From NCBI GenBank assembly GCA_048268845.1, contig JBLWUQ010000002.1:124001-188000 (forward strand): a stretch of 64,000 bases of DNA. The letters run 5' to 3'. Positions 1 to 8,352 of this stretch are shown piece after piece. The DNA comes from Muriiphilus sp048268845 (GTDB lineage Bacteria > Pseudomonadota > Alphaproteobacteria > Rhodobacterales > Rhodobacteraceae). Made by a program: the position numbers and the translations under genes. Each line of letters opens with the position of its first letter. Position 1 is the first letter of the stretch. The notes under the pieces are model-generated. The model saw nothing but the letters and a program-made list of their open reading frames with translations, searched no databases and had not been told where the DNA came from.

Positions 1-380
1 CCGCCCGTCAGGACGGCGCCGGGCGCGGATACTGTCGTGGGGGTGGTTTGAACGGCACGAAAAGCTCCTTTCTCGGAAATCCAAGGGAGCATGGCGATGT
101 TCAGGCACGGTTTGGCGCTCGCCATACCAGAGCACCATCACCAATGAGATGATGCTTCACGACCGGAACGGCAATGGCCGGCAGAAAATATATGCCCGAT
201 CCGGCTCCGCGCGCTCGACAGGGGCGGTGCCATCAGCCGGGCCCGCCCCCAATTGGCCCTTGCCGAAAGACGCATCCCGGCGGCCAGACGCCATCCGGAA
301 AGCGCGTCCGCCATGCGCGACGCGTGTTGCAACCCTCGGCCCGAGGTGCGGTCATCTGGTCGGAGGGTCGGTCCGAACGA
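1..380. other. Stretch without a recognisable gene
   Basis: I see no convincing coding region, RNA gene or mobile element here. Open frames in it have no family resemblance and run antisense to, or into, the DksA-like gene. A small dyad CCGTC-AG-GACGG at 5-16 could be part of a terminator for a gene left of the window, but there is no T-run to support it. Confidence 0.4.
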
Positions 381-716
381 CTATGATTTCGCTGGCCCCG
401 CACCGGCGCAATCGCGGCACAAGACGGCATAGGGAACGATATCAAGACGCTCCCTGGCGATCTCCTCGTCGCACTTCTTGCAGATACCGTAGGTGCCATT
501 CGCAATGCGAACCAGAGCCCGGCCCAGAAGCTGGATTTCCCGCTCGCCCGTGCGGCCCAGACCTTCGAGCACCTCGTCGTCCTGCAACTCGATCGCCTGA
601 TCCGCCAGATCCGGATCGGCGGTCACATCCAGCGCCTCATCCACGTTCCTCAGACGATCGTTGAGTTCTTCCAGACGGGCCTCGATCTGCCGTTTGTGTC
701 GCTCGATATCCAGCAT
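381..716 (-). CDS. DksA/TraR-family zinc-finger protein
   Basis: 111 aa, shorter than E. coli DksA (151 aa) and closer to the short TraR/DksA2-like proteins. The N-terminal half is a charged, probably coiled-coil helix pair with an acidic tip reading DPDLADQA, like the DxxDxA tip that DksA inserts into the RNA polymerase secondary channel. The C-terminal zinc finger is intact: CKKC and CRDC about 20 residues apart. Known role of the family: binds RNA polymerase and modulates initiation, often with ppGpp. It lies 138 bp downstream of the aminotransferase on the same strand and may be a separate unit. Its targets cannot be told from the sequence. Confidence 0.85.
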   Translation of the reverse strand: MLDIERHKRQIEARLEELNDRLRNVDEALDVTADPDLADQAIELQDDEVLEGLGRTGEREIQLLGRALVRIANGTYGICKKCDEEIARERLDIVPYAVLCRDCAGAGPAKS

Positions 717-854
717 GTCAGTCTCCAGGGTTGAAGGTCGCGGTCACGGATCAAAGGCAGTCACGATAGGTCTCATCCTCGCCTTTGGCAATCAGGCTCG
801 CCAGCGCGCGTTTCCGCACCTGCTTCGGCCCGCAGGAGGAGCACCAATTGCCCG

Positions 855-2033
855 TCAAAGAACCGCCGCAACGGCCGCCGCGAAGGGCTGCACCTGATCC
901 GGCCGCAGCCCGGCCAGGCTGACCCTGCCATCGCTGACAAGATAGACGCCATGATCGCGCTGCAACTGCGCCACCTGATCGGCAGACAGCGGCAGCAACG
1001 AGAACATGCCTTTCTGGTTCGCCAGAGCCGCGAAAAGATCGGCATCGACCTCGGTCAGCGCCGCACTCAGCGCGACCCGGATTCCGGTGACCCGTTCGCG
1101 CATCGCATCGACCTCGCCGATCCATTCGGCGCGCAACTCGTCGTCGCCAAGGATATCGCGCACGATCGCCGCGCCATGGTCGGGCGGCATCGAATAGGCG
1201 ATGCGGTTCTGTTCCGACAGCCGGGCGCGGGCGATGCCGGCCTGCGCCTCGGTCGCTGTGAGCACGAAGGCCGCGCCGGTCCGGTCACGGTAGATGCCGA
1301 AATTCTTCGAACAGCTATAGGCGACCAGCATCTCGGGCATCCGCGAGCAGAGGTGGCGCAACGCGGCGGCATCCTGATCCAGCCCGTCGCCGAACCCCTG
1401 ATAGGCGATATCGACAAACGGAATCACGCCACGTTCCAGCAGCGCGTCGCCGATCCTGGCCCAGGTGGCGGGGCTGGGGTCGGCCCCGGTCGGGTTGTGG
1501 CAGCAGCCGTGCAGCAGCATCACATCGCCCGGCGCCATGGCAGCGATGCTCGCGAGCAGGCCGGTTTCGTCCACCGCGCCGCTGACCGGATCGAAATAGC
1601 GGTAGATGGAAGTCGGGATGCCGCAATCGGCGAGGATCGCCAGATGGTTGACCCAGGTCGGATCGGGCACATGAACCGTGGCGCCGGGTGCCTGGTGCGA
1701 GATCAGCCCGGCAAGGCAGCGCAACGCTCCGGCCCCGCCGGTGGTCTGCACCCCGGCCAGCCGCGCCACCGGCGCCTGCGAGCCGAACGCCAGATCGCGG
1801 ACCCGCTCGACGAACAGCGGATCACCCGCCGGCCCGACATAGGCCTTGGTTTCAGCGGTCGCGTTCCGCCGTGCCTCGACCCGGCGCACCACGTCCATGA
1901 TCGGGGTCACGCCGCTTTCGTCGCGGTAGACCCCGACCCCGAGATCCATCTTTTCGGGCCGGGTGTCGGCGCGAAAGCGCTCCATCAGCGACAGTATCTT
2001 GTCCGGTGCCGGCGCGGTCATCTTTTCAAACAT
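855..2033 (-). CDS. Aromatic amino acid (tyrosine/aspartate-type) aminotransferase
   Basis: 392 aa, class I PLP-dependent aminotransferase of the AspC/TyrB group. Visible motifs: DLGVGVYRD near the N-terminus, HGCCHNPTG (the Asn that contacts PLP), DIAYQGFGDG, and YSCSKNFG with the Schiff-base lysine K243. I chose the ATG giving MFEKMTAPAP, because that is where family members start; an in-frame ATG 36 bp upstream gives an unrelated leader. The reaction is transamination of aromatic amino acids or aspartate with 2-oxoglutarate. It lies downstream of the ammonia-lyase gene but is separated from it by a strong hairpin, so a common function is possible but not shown. Confidence 0.85.
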   Translation of the reverse strand: MFEKMTAPAPDKILSLMERFRADTRPEKMDLGVGVYRDESGVTPIMDVVRRVEARRNATAETKAYVGPAGDPLFVERVRDLAFGSQAPVARLAGVQTTGGAGALRCLAGLISHQAPGATVHVPDPTWVNHLAILADCGIPTSIYRYFDPVSGAVDETGLLASIAAMAPGDVMLLHGCCHNPTGADPSPATWARIGDALLERGVIPFVDIAYQGFGDGLDQDAAALRHLCSRMPEMLVAYSCSKNFGIYRDRTGAAFVLTATEAQAGIARARLSEQNRIAYSMPPDHGAAIVRDILGDDELRAEWIGEVDAMRERVTGIRVALSAALTEVDADLFAALANQKGMFSLLPLSADQVAQLQRDHGVYLVSDGRVSLAGLRPDQVQPFAAAVAAVL

Positions 2034-2066
2034 CGAAACCTCGGATCGGGGCATGAGAAAGGGAAA

Positions 2067-2098
2067 CACTGCCGGGTTCAGCCCGCGACCCGGCAGTG
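2067..2098 (-). terminator. Hairpin, probable terminator of the ammonia-lyase operon
   Basis: A perfect 11-bp inverted repeat, CACTGCCGGGT at 2067-2077 and ACCCGGCAGTG at 2088-2098, with a 10-nt loop. Read on the minus strand it follows the lyase stop codon by about 75 bp and continues into a moderately T-rich stretch (GTTTCCCTTT). It sits just upstream of the aminotransferase start at 2033, so it would insulate that gene. Confidence 0.55.
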
Positions 2099-2171
2099 AC
2101 TGTCAACGCACGGGCCGTGCGCGCGGTGCAGGCCGCGGCAAATCCTGCTGCCGCGGCTTGCGTCCACGCAA

Positions 2172-3785
2172 TCACTTGAGCGGGCCGACCACCGCTTCCA
2201 CCGCATCCAGAACCGCGCCGGTCCGCGCCAGTTCCAGTGCAGGGCGGGATTGGTTCGGCATGTAGCTGTCACCCTTGGTGTAGGGCACCTTGGCGCAGAT
2301 CGCGTCATAGGCGGCCTTGCTTCCGGCACCAAGCTGGAACTTGCCCAGCACGTCCTCGGTGATGTTGATCGCCCGTCCGGCCAGAAGATATTCGACACCG
2401 ATGATCTTGGGCATGTTGTCGATCACCTGACGGGTCTTGCGGCAGGCCCATGTCGCCATCGAAACATGGTCCTCCTGACTCGACTTGGTCGGGATGGTGT
2501 CGGCGACGGCGGGGAAGGCCAGCGTCTTGTTCTCCGAAGCCACCGCCGCGGCGGCGGTCGAGATGATCGGATAGCCGCTGTTCAACCCCACCGGCGTGCC
2601 GGCAAGGTTTGGCGGAAGGCCATAGTTCAGCGTCGTGTCGCAGAGCGCGAAGATCCGCCGCTCGGAGATGTTGCCGATCTCGACCATCGCGATCGTCAGC
2701 AGGTCCATCGCGAAGGCGATCGGTTCGCAATGGAAGTTGCCGCCCGACAGGAATTCCAGCGCCCCCAGCTCGTTCCAGAACACCAGCGGGTTGTCGGTTG
2801 CGGCGTTCAGCTCGCGGGTGATGATGGTCTTTGCGTGTTCAAGCTGATCGCGGCACGCGCCATGCACCTGCGGCATGCAGCGGAACGAATACTGGTCCTG
2901 GATGCGCGGCGCATAGACCGGATGCAGGATGTCATCGGCCAGACGCACCGCGCGGGCGGTTTCGGTGGTGCGGCGGCTGCCCTCGGTGATGCGGCGAATG
3001 TTCTCGGCGGTGTAGATCTGTCCCGGCTGCTTGCGAGCCGCGTGAATACGGGGATCGAACGCCGCCAACTCGCCGCGGATCGCCTCGAGGCTCAGCGCGC
3101 AGGCGGTATCGGCCATCTTCATCTGCCGTTCGGCATCCCACAGGTTCAGCGCCGCCATCCCGGCGCAGAGGCTGTTGCCGTTGATCAGCGCCAGGCAATC
3201 CTTGGCTTCGAGGGCGAATTTCGCCGGGCTGATGCCGGCCTTCTCCATCGCCTCATGCGCCGGCATCGTGACGCCCTGATAGACCGCCTCGGCCTCTTCA
3301 TAGCCGATCAGGACGGACACCATATGCGCCAGCGGTGCCAGATCGCCCGACGCACCGACCGAGGCCTGCAGCGGCACCACCGGATGCACGCCGCGGTTCA
3401 GCATCTCGACCAGGCGGTCGACCACCTCGATGCGCAGGCCCGAGACGCCAAGGCAGAAGGCGTTGACGCGCACCGCCATCATCGCCCGCACCACCTCTTC
3501 CGAGGCCGGATCGCCAATGCCGGAACAATGCGACAGCACGATATTCAGCTGGAACTGCGCGTTCTCGGTCTGCGAGATCGTGTAATCCTTCAGCTTGCCG
3601 ACACCGGTGTTGAAGCCATAGGTCGGCGGTGCGTTGTCGGTCAGCCAGTTCTCCTGGATATAGGCGCGGACCTTCACGATCTCGGCGCGCGAGCTGTCGG
3701 CGATCCTCACCTTCGCGCCCTCGCGCGCAATGCGGACCACGTCGTCAATGCTCAGGCTGTCGCCGTCAAAGATAATCTCGCTCAT
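2172..3785 (-). CDS. Histidine ammonia-lyase family (MIO) enzyme, divergent
   Basis: 537 aa. The self-cyclising Ala-Ser-Gly triad that forms the MIO group is at 145-147 (SVGASGDLAP). Other family landmarks are Y56 in TYGFNTG, N202 in LINGN, Y299/R302 in QDQYSFRC and E438 in SQEDHVSM. The selectivity pair is S85-H86, the histidine-lyase type rather than the HL/FL of tyrosine or phenylalanine lyases. It departs from classical HutH: by my alignment the position of P. putida Met382 is Pro406, and PTSANQED becomes PTKSSQED (K434). It lies 77 bp downstream of dctM in the same orientation as the TRAP/UbiD/amidohydrolase genes. It could be a histidine lyase, or a lyase for a modified histidine such as ergothioneine (ergothionase belongs to this family). 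Substrate unproven. Confidence 0.85.
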   Translation of the reverse strand: MSEIIFDGDSLSIDDVVRIAREGAKVRIADSSRAEIVKVRAYIQENWLTDNAPPTYGFNTGVGKLKDYTISQTENAQFQLNIVLSHCSGIGDPASEEVVRAMMAVRVNAFCLGVSGLRIEVVDRLVEMLNRGVHPVVPLQASVGASGDLAPLAHMVSVLIGYEEAEAVYQGVTMPAHEAMEKAGISPAKFALEAKDCLALINGNSLCAGMAALNLWDAERQMKMADTACALSLEAIRGELAAFDPRIHAARKQPGQIYTAENIRRITEGSRRTTETARAVRLADDILHPVYAPRIQDQYSFRCMPQVHGACRDQLEHAKTIITRELNAATDNPLVFWNELGALEFLSGGNFHCEPIAFAMDLLTIAMVEIGNISERRIFALCDTTLNYGLPPNLAGTPVGLNSGYPIISTAAAAVASENKTLAFPAVADTIPTKSSQEDHVSMATWACRKTRQVIDNMPKIIGVEYLLAGRAINITEDVLGKFQLGAGSKAAYDAICAKVPYTKGDSYMPNQSRPALELARTGAVLDAVEAVVGPLK

Positions 3786-3862
3786 TCAAGGCATCCTTTC
3801 ACTATTGCCCGCAAGGCGAACTGCCCGCAGGATCTTGTAGGTATTTTGTTGTGCCGCGCCCG

Positions 3863-5179
3863 CTACATCAGGCCGGTCATCCACAGCGCCAGCCATGGGA
3901 AGAACAGGACCAGCAGGATCCGCAAGATATCCATCAGGTAGAAACCGAGGACGCCGACATAGGTGTGCTGGATCGGGATATCCTTGGCAATCGAGTTGAT
4001 CAGGAACAGGTTCATCCCGAATGGCGGCGAAATCATCCCGGTCTCGACGCTCATCAGGACCAGAATGCCGAACCAGATCAACACCGCGTCACTGGGAATG
4101 CCGAAATCGAGCGAGAGCATCACCGGAATGAACACCGGCAGCGTCAACAGCACCATGGCCAGCGATTCCATGAAGCAGCCCAGCACCACATAGGCCAGCA
4201 ACAGACAGAGCAGCACCACAATCGGTGGCATGTCCAGCCCAGCCACCCAGAGCGACAGCGTGTTGGGCAGTTGCGACAGCGCCAGCGCCACCGAGAACAG
4301 CTCGGCCGCCAGCATGATGAGGAACATCATCGCCGAGATGATGCCGGCCCCGATCACCGAGTCGATAAAGCCCCGCCAGCGCATGCCGCCACTGACGACC
4401 GCCAGGATCAGCGTGGCAAAGGCACCGACAGCGGCACCGTCGGTCGGCGAGAACCAGCCACGGTAGATGCCCAGCACCACCACAAGAAAGACCAGCAGGA
4501 TCGGCCAGACTTCGCGGGTGGCGCGCATGCGCTCGCTCCAGTCGGCGCGCGGCACCGAGGGCGAGCTTTCCGGCTTGAGCCAGGCCCAGAGAACCACCAC
4601 GGTCATGTATTGAATGACTGCGATGACGCCGGGAATGATCGCAGCGGCGAACAGCAGGCCGACCGATTGTTCGGCGTAGATCGCATAGATCACGAGGATC
4701 ACCGAGGGCGGGATCAGGATGCCCAGGGTTCCGCCAGCGGCCAGCGTTCCGGTCGCGAGGCTCGGCGAATAGCCCATCTTGCGCATTTCCGGCAGCGCCA
4801 CCTTCGCCATCGTCGCCGCCGTCGCCAGCGACGAGCCGGAAATGGCGCCGAAACCGGCGCAGCCCGCGATGGTCGCCACCGCCAACCCGCCGCGCCAGTG
4901 GCCGAACCACGCCCGCGCCGCCGCGAACAGGCGTTTGTTCATGCCGCCACGGGTGGCAAACTCGCCCATCAGCAGGAAGAACGGCAGCACCGAAAGCGAA
5001 TAGGACGCGAACTTGCCGTAGGTGATTGATTTCAGGCCGTTCAACAGCGGCGACATCCCGGTGATCGCGGCATATCCCAGCAGACCGGCCAGCAGCATTG
5101 CGCCCGCGACGGTCATGCGGAATACGATCAGAATCAGGGCGCCGACGAACATCAGCAGACCGATATCGAACTTATCCAT
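3863..5179 (-). CDS. dctM: TRAP transporter large membrane subunit (DctM)
   Basis: 438 aa, the usual length of DctM/SiaM subunits, strongly hydrophobic throughout with about 12 predicted membrane segments. Recognisable family stretches include GEFATRGGMNKRLF, FGAISGSSLATAATM and GGTLGILIPPSV. It is the channel subunit of a Na+-driven tripartite ATP-independent periplasmic transporter. Its start overlaps the end of dctQ by 8 nt, so the two are probably translationally coupled. TRAP systems mostly carry carboxylates. The gene order ubiD-dctP-dctQ-dctM-lyase suggests that the imported compound is a substrate of the neighbouring enzymes. Confidence 0.95.
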   Translation of the reverse strand: MDKFDIGLLMFVGALILIVFRMTVAGAMLLAGLLGYAAITGMSPLLNGLKSITYGKFASYSLSVLPFFLLMGEFATRGGMNKRLFAAARAWFGHWRGGLAVATIAGCAGFGAISGSSLATAATMAKVALPEMRKMGYSPSLATGTLAAGGTLGILIPPSVILVIYAIYAEQSVGLLFAAAIIPGVIAVIQYMTVVVLWAWLKPESSPSVPRADWSERMRATREVWPILLVFLVVVLGIYRGWFSPTDGAAVGAFATLILAVVSGGMRWRGFIDSVIGAGIISAMMFLIMLAAELFSVALALSQLPNTLSLWVAGLDMPPIVVLLCLLLAYVVLGCFMESLAMVLLTLPVFIPVMLSLDFGIPSDAVLIWFGILVLMSVETGMISPPFGMNLFLINSIAKDIPIQHTYVGVLGFYLMDILRILLVLFFPWLALWMTGLM

Positions 5180-5714
5180 GAATCGTGGTTTCCTGTGGAA
5201 CCGAGAGTCCGGTTGCGACCCGCACCGCCGTCCAGGTCGAAAAGAGGATGGTGATCACCCAGATGACGCAGGCAATGGTTCCGACCAGATAGACCGGCCA
5301 TTCCGGCAGGCCGAGGAACATCGACTGCTTGTTGCGGGTGAAGGCCGACATGCCTCCGGCACCCAGCCGCCAGGTCAGCACCAGCGCCACGAGGGCGAAA
5401 ACCAGCGTCACCAGGACATCCGACCAGTTCCGCATCCACTCGGGCAGGGGTTTGGAAAAGTAGTCGACGACGATATTCGCCCCCTTCAACTGGCAGGGGG
5501 CCAGAAAACAGAAGATCGACGCGCCGATAAGGCGCTCGACGATTTCGGTGACGCCAAGGATCGGGGCGCCAAAGGCGTTCCCGATCACATGGGCCACGAG
5601 CATCAACATCGCCACGACCATGAAAGCCCCGCCGATCAGGGCCAAACCATCGCAAAGCCGGAACAACCAGCCCGCAAACCGGAAGTAGATCCCATTTTCG
5701 GCGGGGACTGACAT
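5172..5714 (-). CDS. dctQ: TRAP transporter small membrane subunit (DctQ)
   Basis: 180 aa with four hydrophobic segments, as usual for DctQ. The family-typical region VTEIVERLIGASIF followed by a Gln/Gly turn (CQLKGANIVVDYF) is present. The start chosen (MSVPAENG) overlaps the dctP stop codon in a TAATG arrangement. A longer frame reaching to 5837 has no hydrophobic or family character and would run deep into dctP. It joins DctP recognition to the DctM channel in the inner membrane. Confidence 0.92.
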   Translation of the reverse strand: MSVPAENGIYFRFAGWLFRLCDGLALIGGAFMVVAMLMLVAHVIGNAFGAPILGVTEIVERLIGASIFCFLAPCQLKGANIVVDYFSKPLPEWMRNWSDVLVTLVFALVALVLTWRLGAGGMSAFTRNKQSMFLGLPEWPVYLVGTIACVIWVITILFSTWTAVRVATGLSVPQETTIHG

Positions 5715-6751
5715 TACTTGCGGCCGTTCTTCGCAGTGATTTCGAGCATCGAGTCGAACATCTCCTGGCCGGGCAGGCCACGGCTGGTCATCTCGTCGAT
5801 CCAGAGCTGGTAGACCGGGGTGATGGCCTCTTTCCAACGGTCACGCTCGGCATCGGTGATGCTGTAGAGAACGCCGCCGCTGGCGGTGATCTCTTCCTTG
5901 GCGGTGGTGGTGATACCGTCGAGCGCGGCACCAACCGCAAGCGATTGCTCGAGGCCGATATTGGCGTCGATCACCGCCTGCAGGTCTTCGGGCAGGTTGT
6001 CGAAGGAATCCTGGTTCATCAGCACCATGATCGGGTTCTGATAGACCGGGGTTTCAAGGTGATACTTGGTGACTTCCTGGAACTTGTAGGGGGTGATGAT
6101 CGCCCAGTTGATCGCCATTCCGTCGACCTGGCGCCGGTCCAGCGCCTCGTAGGTCTCGCCCAATGCCAGCCCGACCGGGGTGCCGCCCCAGGCCTTGATC
6201 GCTTCGCCCAGCCAGCGGCCCGGCGCGCGCAGACGCATGCCGGCGAAGTCTTCCATCGTCTCGATCGGCTTGTCGACGGTGTGGAACACCGCCGCGTCGG
6301 TCGCGTGCATGTGCAGGATCTTGATGCCCTTGAACTCGTTGTCCAGAAGCCAGGTGTTGGTGAACTCCAGCAGGCTGGCGGTCTGGCCGACCGACAGGCC
6401 GGCGTTGGTGAACGGCATGTCCATGCCTTCCAGCCCCGAAAAACGACCGGGGGTCAGGCCGGGGATCATCACCACGATGTCAACGACACCGTCTTCCATC
6501 TGTTCGATCAGGTCGCTGGCTTTGCCGCCAAGCTGCATGGAGGGGTAGAACTCGATCTTGAGCCGACCCTCCGACTGCGCCTCCACCGCTTCGATGAAGG
6601 GCAGGACCATGTGGATCGCCTCGGGCGACTGCGCGCTCGAGAACGAATGGATCTTCAGCACATAGCTGTCCTGCGCGATGGCGAAGGCCGGTGCCAGTCC
6701 GGCGGTGGCGGCGACGAGGGCGCCGAAATGTCTGCGGGTGATCTTGGTCAT
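5714..6751 (-). CDS. dctP: TRAP transporter substrate-binding protein (DctP)
   Basis: 345 aa periplasmic binding protein. The N-terminus is a twin-arginine-like signal (ITRRHFGALVAATAG, then AFAIAQDS as the probable cleavage area), so export is probably through Tat. The DctP core has QLGGKASDL and the MRLRAPG stretch with the arginine that usually forms a salt bridge to a substrate carboxylate. Its ATG overlaps the ubiD stop codon as ATGA. The ligand is unknown; the conserved arginine and the enzymes around it favour an organic acid. Confidence 0.93.
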   Translation of the reverse strand: MTKITRRHFGALVAATAGLAPAFAIAQDSYVLKIHSFSSAQSPEAIHMVLPFIEAVEAQSEGRLKIEFYPSMQLGGKASDLIEQMEDGVVDIVVMIPGLTPGRFSGLEGMDMPFTNAGLSVGQTASLLEFTNTWLLDNEFKGIKILHMHATDAAVFHTVDKPIETMEDFAGMRLRAPGRWLGEAIKAWGGTPVGLALGETYEALDRRQVDGMAINWAIITPYKFQEVTKYHLETPVYQNPIMVLMNQDSFDNLPEDLQAVIDANIGLEQSLAVGAALDGITTTAKEEITASGGVLYSITDAERDRWKEAITPVYQLWIDEMTSRGLPGQEMFDSMLEITAKNGRK

Positions 6752-8226
6752 GTCTTTCTCTCCGTTGGTTGTTGTTTGGTCTTTTCGATCCTGTCGGCCC
6801 CGGTTCGGGCTCGGCTGCCGGTATCTTCGGGACGGCGCGCGCCCGATCGGACCCGGTCGACCAGATCCGATACCGCCGCATAGGCCGAGGCCGGTGGCAG
6901 CGCCGGGGTCCAGTCCGGGCGATCCGCGGCGCGGCGGGTGGCGTTGAAGCCGTAGTTTGGCATCACCCCGCCCAGCTTCATCGGCTCGGAACGGTCGGTC
7001 CGCACACCCGGCACCAGCACGATATCACGATCGGCCCGCATTCGCGTCATCACGGCCGTGCGCACCGCGAATTCGTCCCATGGGTCGACATCCTCATCGA
7101 CCACGGTGACATGCTTGACCAGGTTGACCGCGCTCAGCCCGGCCATGATCGCCTTGGCCGGATCGCCGGGATGATGGCCCTCGGCCAGCGTGACCACCGC
7201 CGACAGCCGGCCGCAGCCGCTGTTGTCGAGCGCCACGCGCCGGACGCTGGGAATGAGGCCCTTCAGATGGTCCTCGAGCCCGGCGGCGATGGCGACACCG
7301 CCGATCAGCAGATGTTCCAGATGAAAGCCCGGCACGATGGTCTGATAGATCGGATTGCGCCGGGTGGTGATGCCGGTGATCCGGACCAATTGGCCGGGGC
7401 CGTAATCCTCATACATGCCGTGATATTCGCTGACCGGGCCTTCGTGGACGGTTTCGGTCGGGTCGATGTAGCCTTCGATCACGATCTCGCAATTTGCCGG
7501 CACCGTCAGGTCGTTGGTCTTGCAGCGCACCACCTCGACCGGGGTGCCCTGCATCGCGCCGGCAACCCGCATCTCGTCCTCGCCCAGCCGCAGATAGAGC
7601 GCCGCGGCGACCAGCACCGAGGGATGGTTGCCCAGGGTGATCGCAATCGGCTGGCTTTCGCCGCGCGCCGCCGCCGCGCGCGCCATCACCGCCAGATGGT
7701 GGTTCGGCGCGATGCCGATCAGCGCGGTGTCGGGACCAAGAGGTTTCAGGCGTGCATAGGACAGATTGCCCATCCCGGTCGCCCCGTCACGGGTGACGAT
7801 GCAGCCTGCGGTGATGTAGGGGCCGGTTTCATGCTCGAAGAACCGTGGATGCGGCAGCCGGCCAAGATCGGCGCCCAGATCGACCTCCTGGCAGGCGCCC
7901 TCCGCCACCAGCACCGGATCGACCGCCTTGGGGATCGCCACCGAAATCGCCGTCGGCAGGTCCGCCCGCGTCACGCCGAGGCCCAGCGCCACCCGGTCGA
8001 TCGAGTTGAGCACATTGGCGGCCACCGGGATGCCGCCGGGTCCGGTGTCGGTGAACAGCACCGCCGGTCCGTCATGCAGCGCCGACGCGGTCGCGGCCAG
8101 CTCGAACTCATCGGGGTTCATCGGCGCGGCGATTTCGGCAAGCTCGCCGCGCCGCTTGAGCGCGGCGAGAAAACCGCGAAAGCTCAGCGGTTCGTTCAGG
8201 TCGGCGTTGAAATCTGCATTGGTCAT
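6748..8226 (-). CDS. UbiD-family prenyl-FMN-dependent decarboxylase
   Basis: 492 aa. UbiD-family enzymes use prenylated FMN to decarboxylate (or carboxylate) aromatic or alpha,beta-unsaturated acids. Visible features are NLSYARLKPLG with the family arginine, and EGPVSEYHGMY, whose two glutamates five residues apart match the catalytic Glu pair (E277/E282 in fungal Fdc1). I start at MTNADFNADL; an upstream ATG at 8349 gives a Pro/Arg-rich leader that resembles nothing. Its 3' end overlaps dctP by 4 nt (ATGA). The cofactor-making ubiX is about 2 kb away on the other strand. The catabolic context argues against a ubiquinone-synthesis role. The substrate is unknown. Confidence 0.9.
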   Translation of the reverse strand: MTNADFNADLNEPLSFRGFLAALKRRGELAEIAAPMNPDEFELAATASALHDGPAVLFTDTGPGGIPVAANVLNSIDRVALGLGVTRADLPTAISVAIPKAVDPVLVAEGACQEVDLGADLGRLPHPRFFEHETGPYITAGCIVTRDGATGMGNLSYARLKPLGPDTALIGIAPNHHLAVMARAAAARGESQPIAITLGNHPSVLVAAALYLRLGEDEMRVAGAMQGTPVEVVRCKTNDLTVPANCEIVIEGYIDPTETVHEGPVSEYHGMYEDYGPGQLVRITGITTRRNPIYQTIVPGFHLEHLLIGGVAIAAGLEDHLKGLIPSVRRVALDNSGCGRLSAVVTLAEGHHPGDPAKAIMAGLSAVNLVKHVTVVDEDVDPWDEFAVRTAVMTRMRADRDIVLVPGVRTDRSEPMKLGGVMPNYGFNATRRAADRPDWTPALPPASAYAAVSDLVDRVRSGARRPEDTGSRARTGADRIEKTKQQPTERKT

Positions 8227-8352
8227 GGGGTCAGGCCGAGGCTCCGTGAAATCTGTCCTTCGCCCGGCCATGCCGGAAGGATGGGGCGCGGCACCGGGGG
8301 GAATTCGCGACCGGTGACACCCGACGACGGCGCGACACTGGCAGAGCAACGA

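Noticed and set aside
2172..3785. Phenylalanine or tyrosine ammonia-lyase
   Set aside because: The selectivity positions are Ser-His (histidine type), not Phe-Leu or His-Leu, in spite of the neighbouring aromatic aminotransferase.
2250..3941. Open frame of 563 codons on the plus strand opposite the ammonia-lyase
   Set aside because: The minus-strand lyase has an intact MIO triad and catalytic residues. The opposite frame is a compositional shadow.
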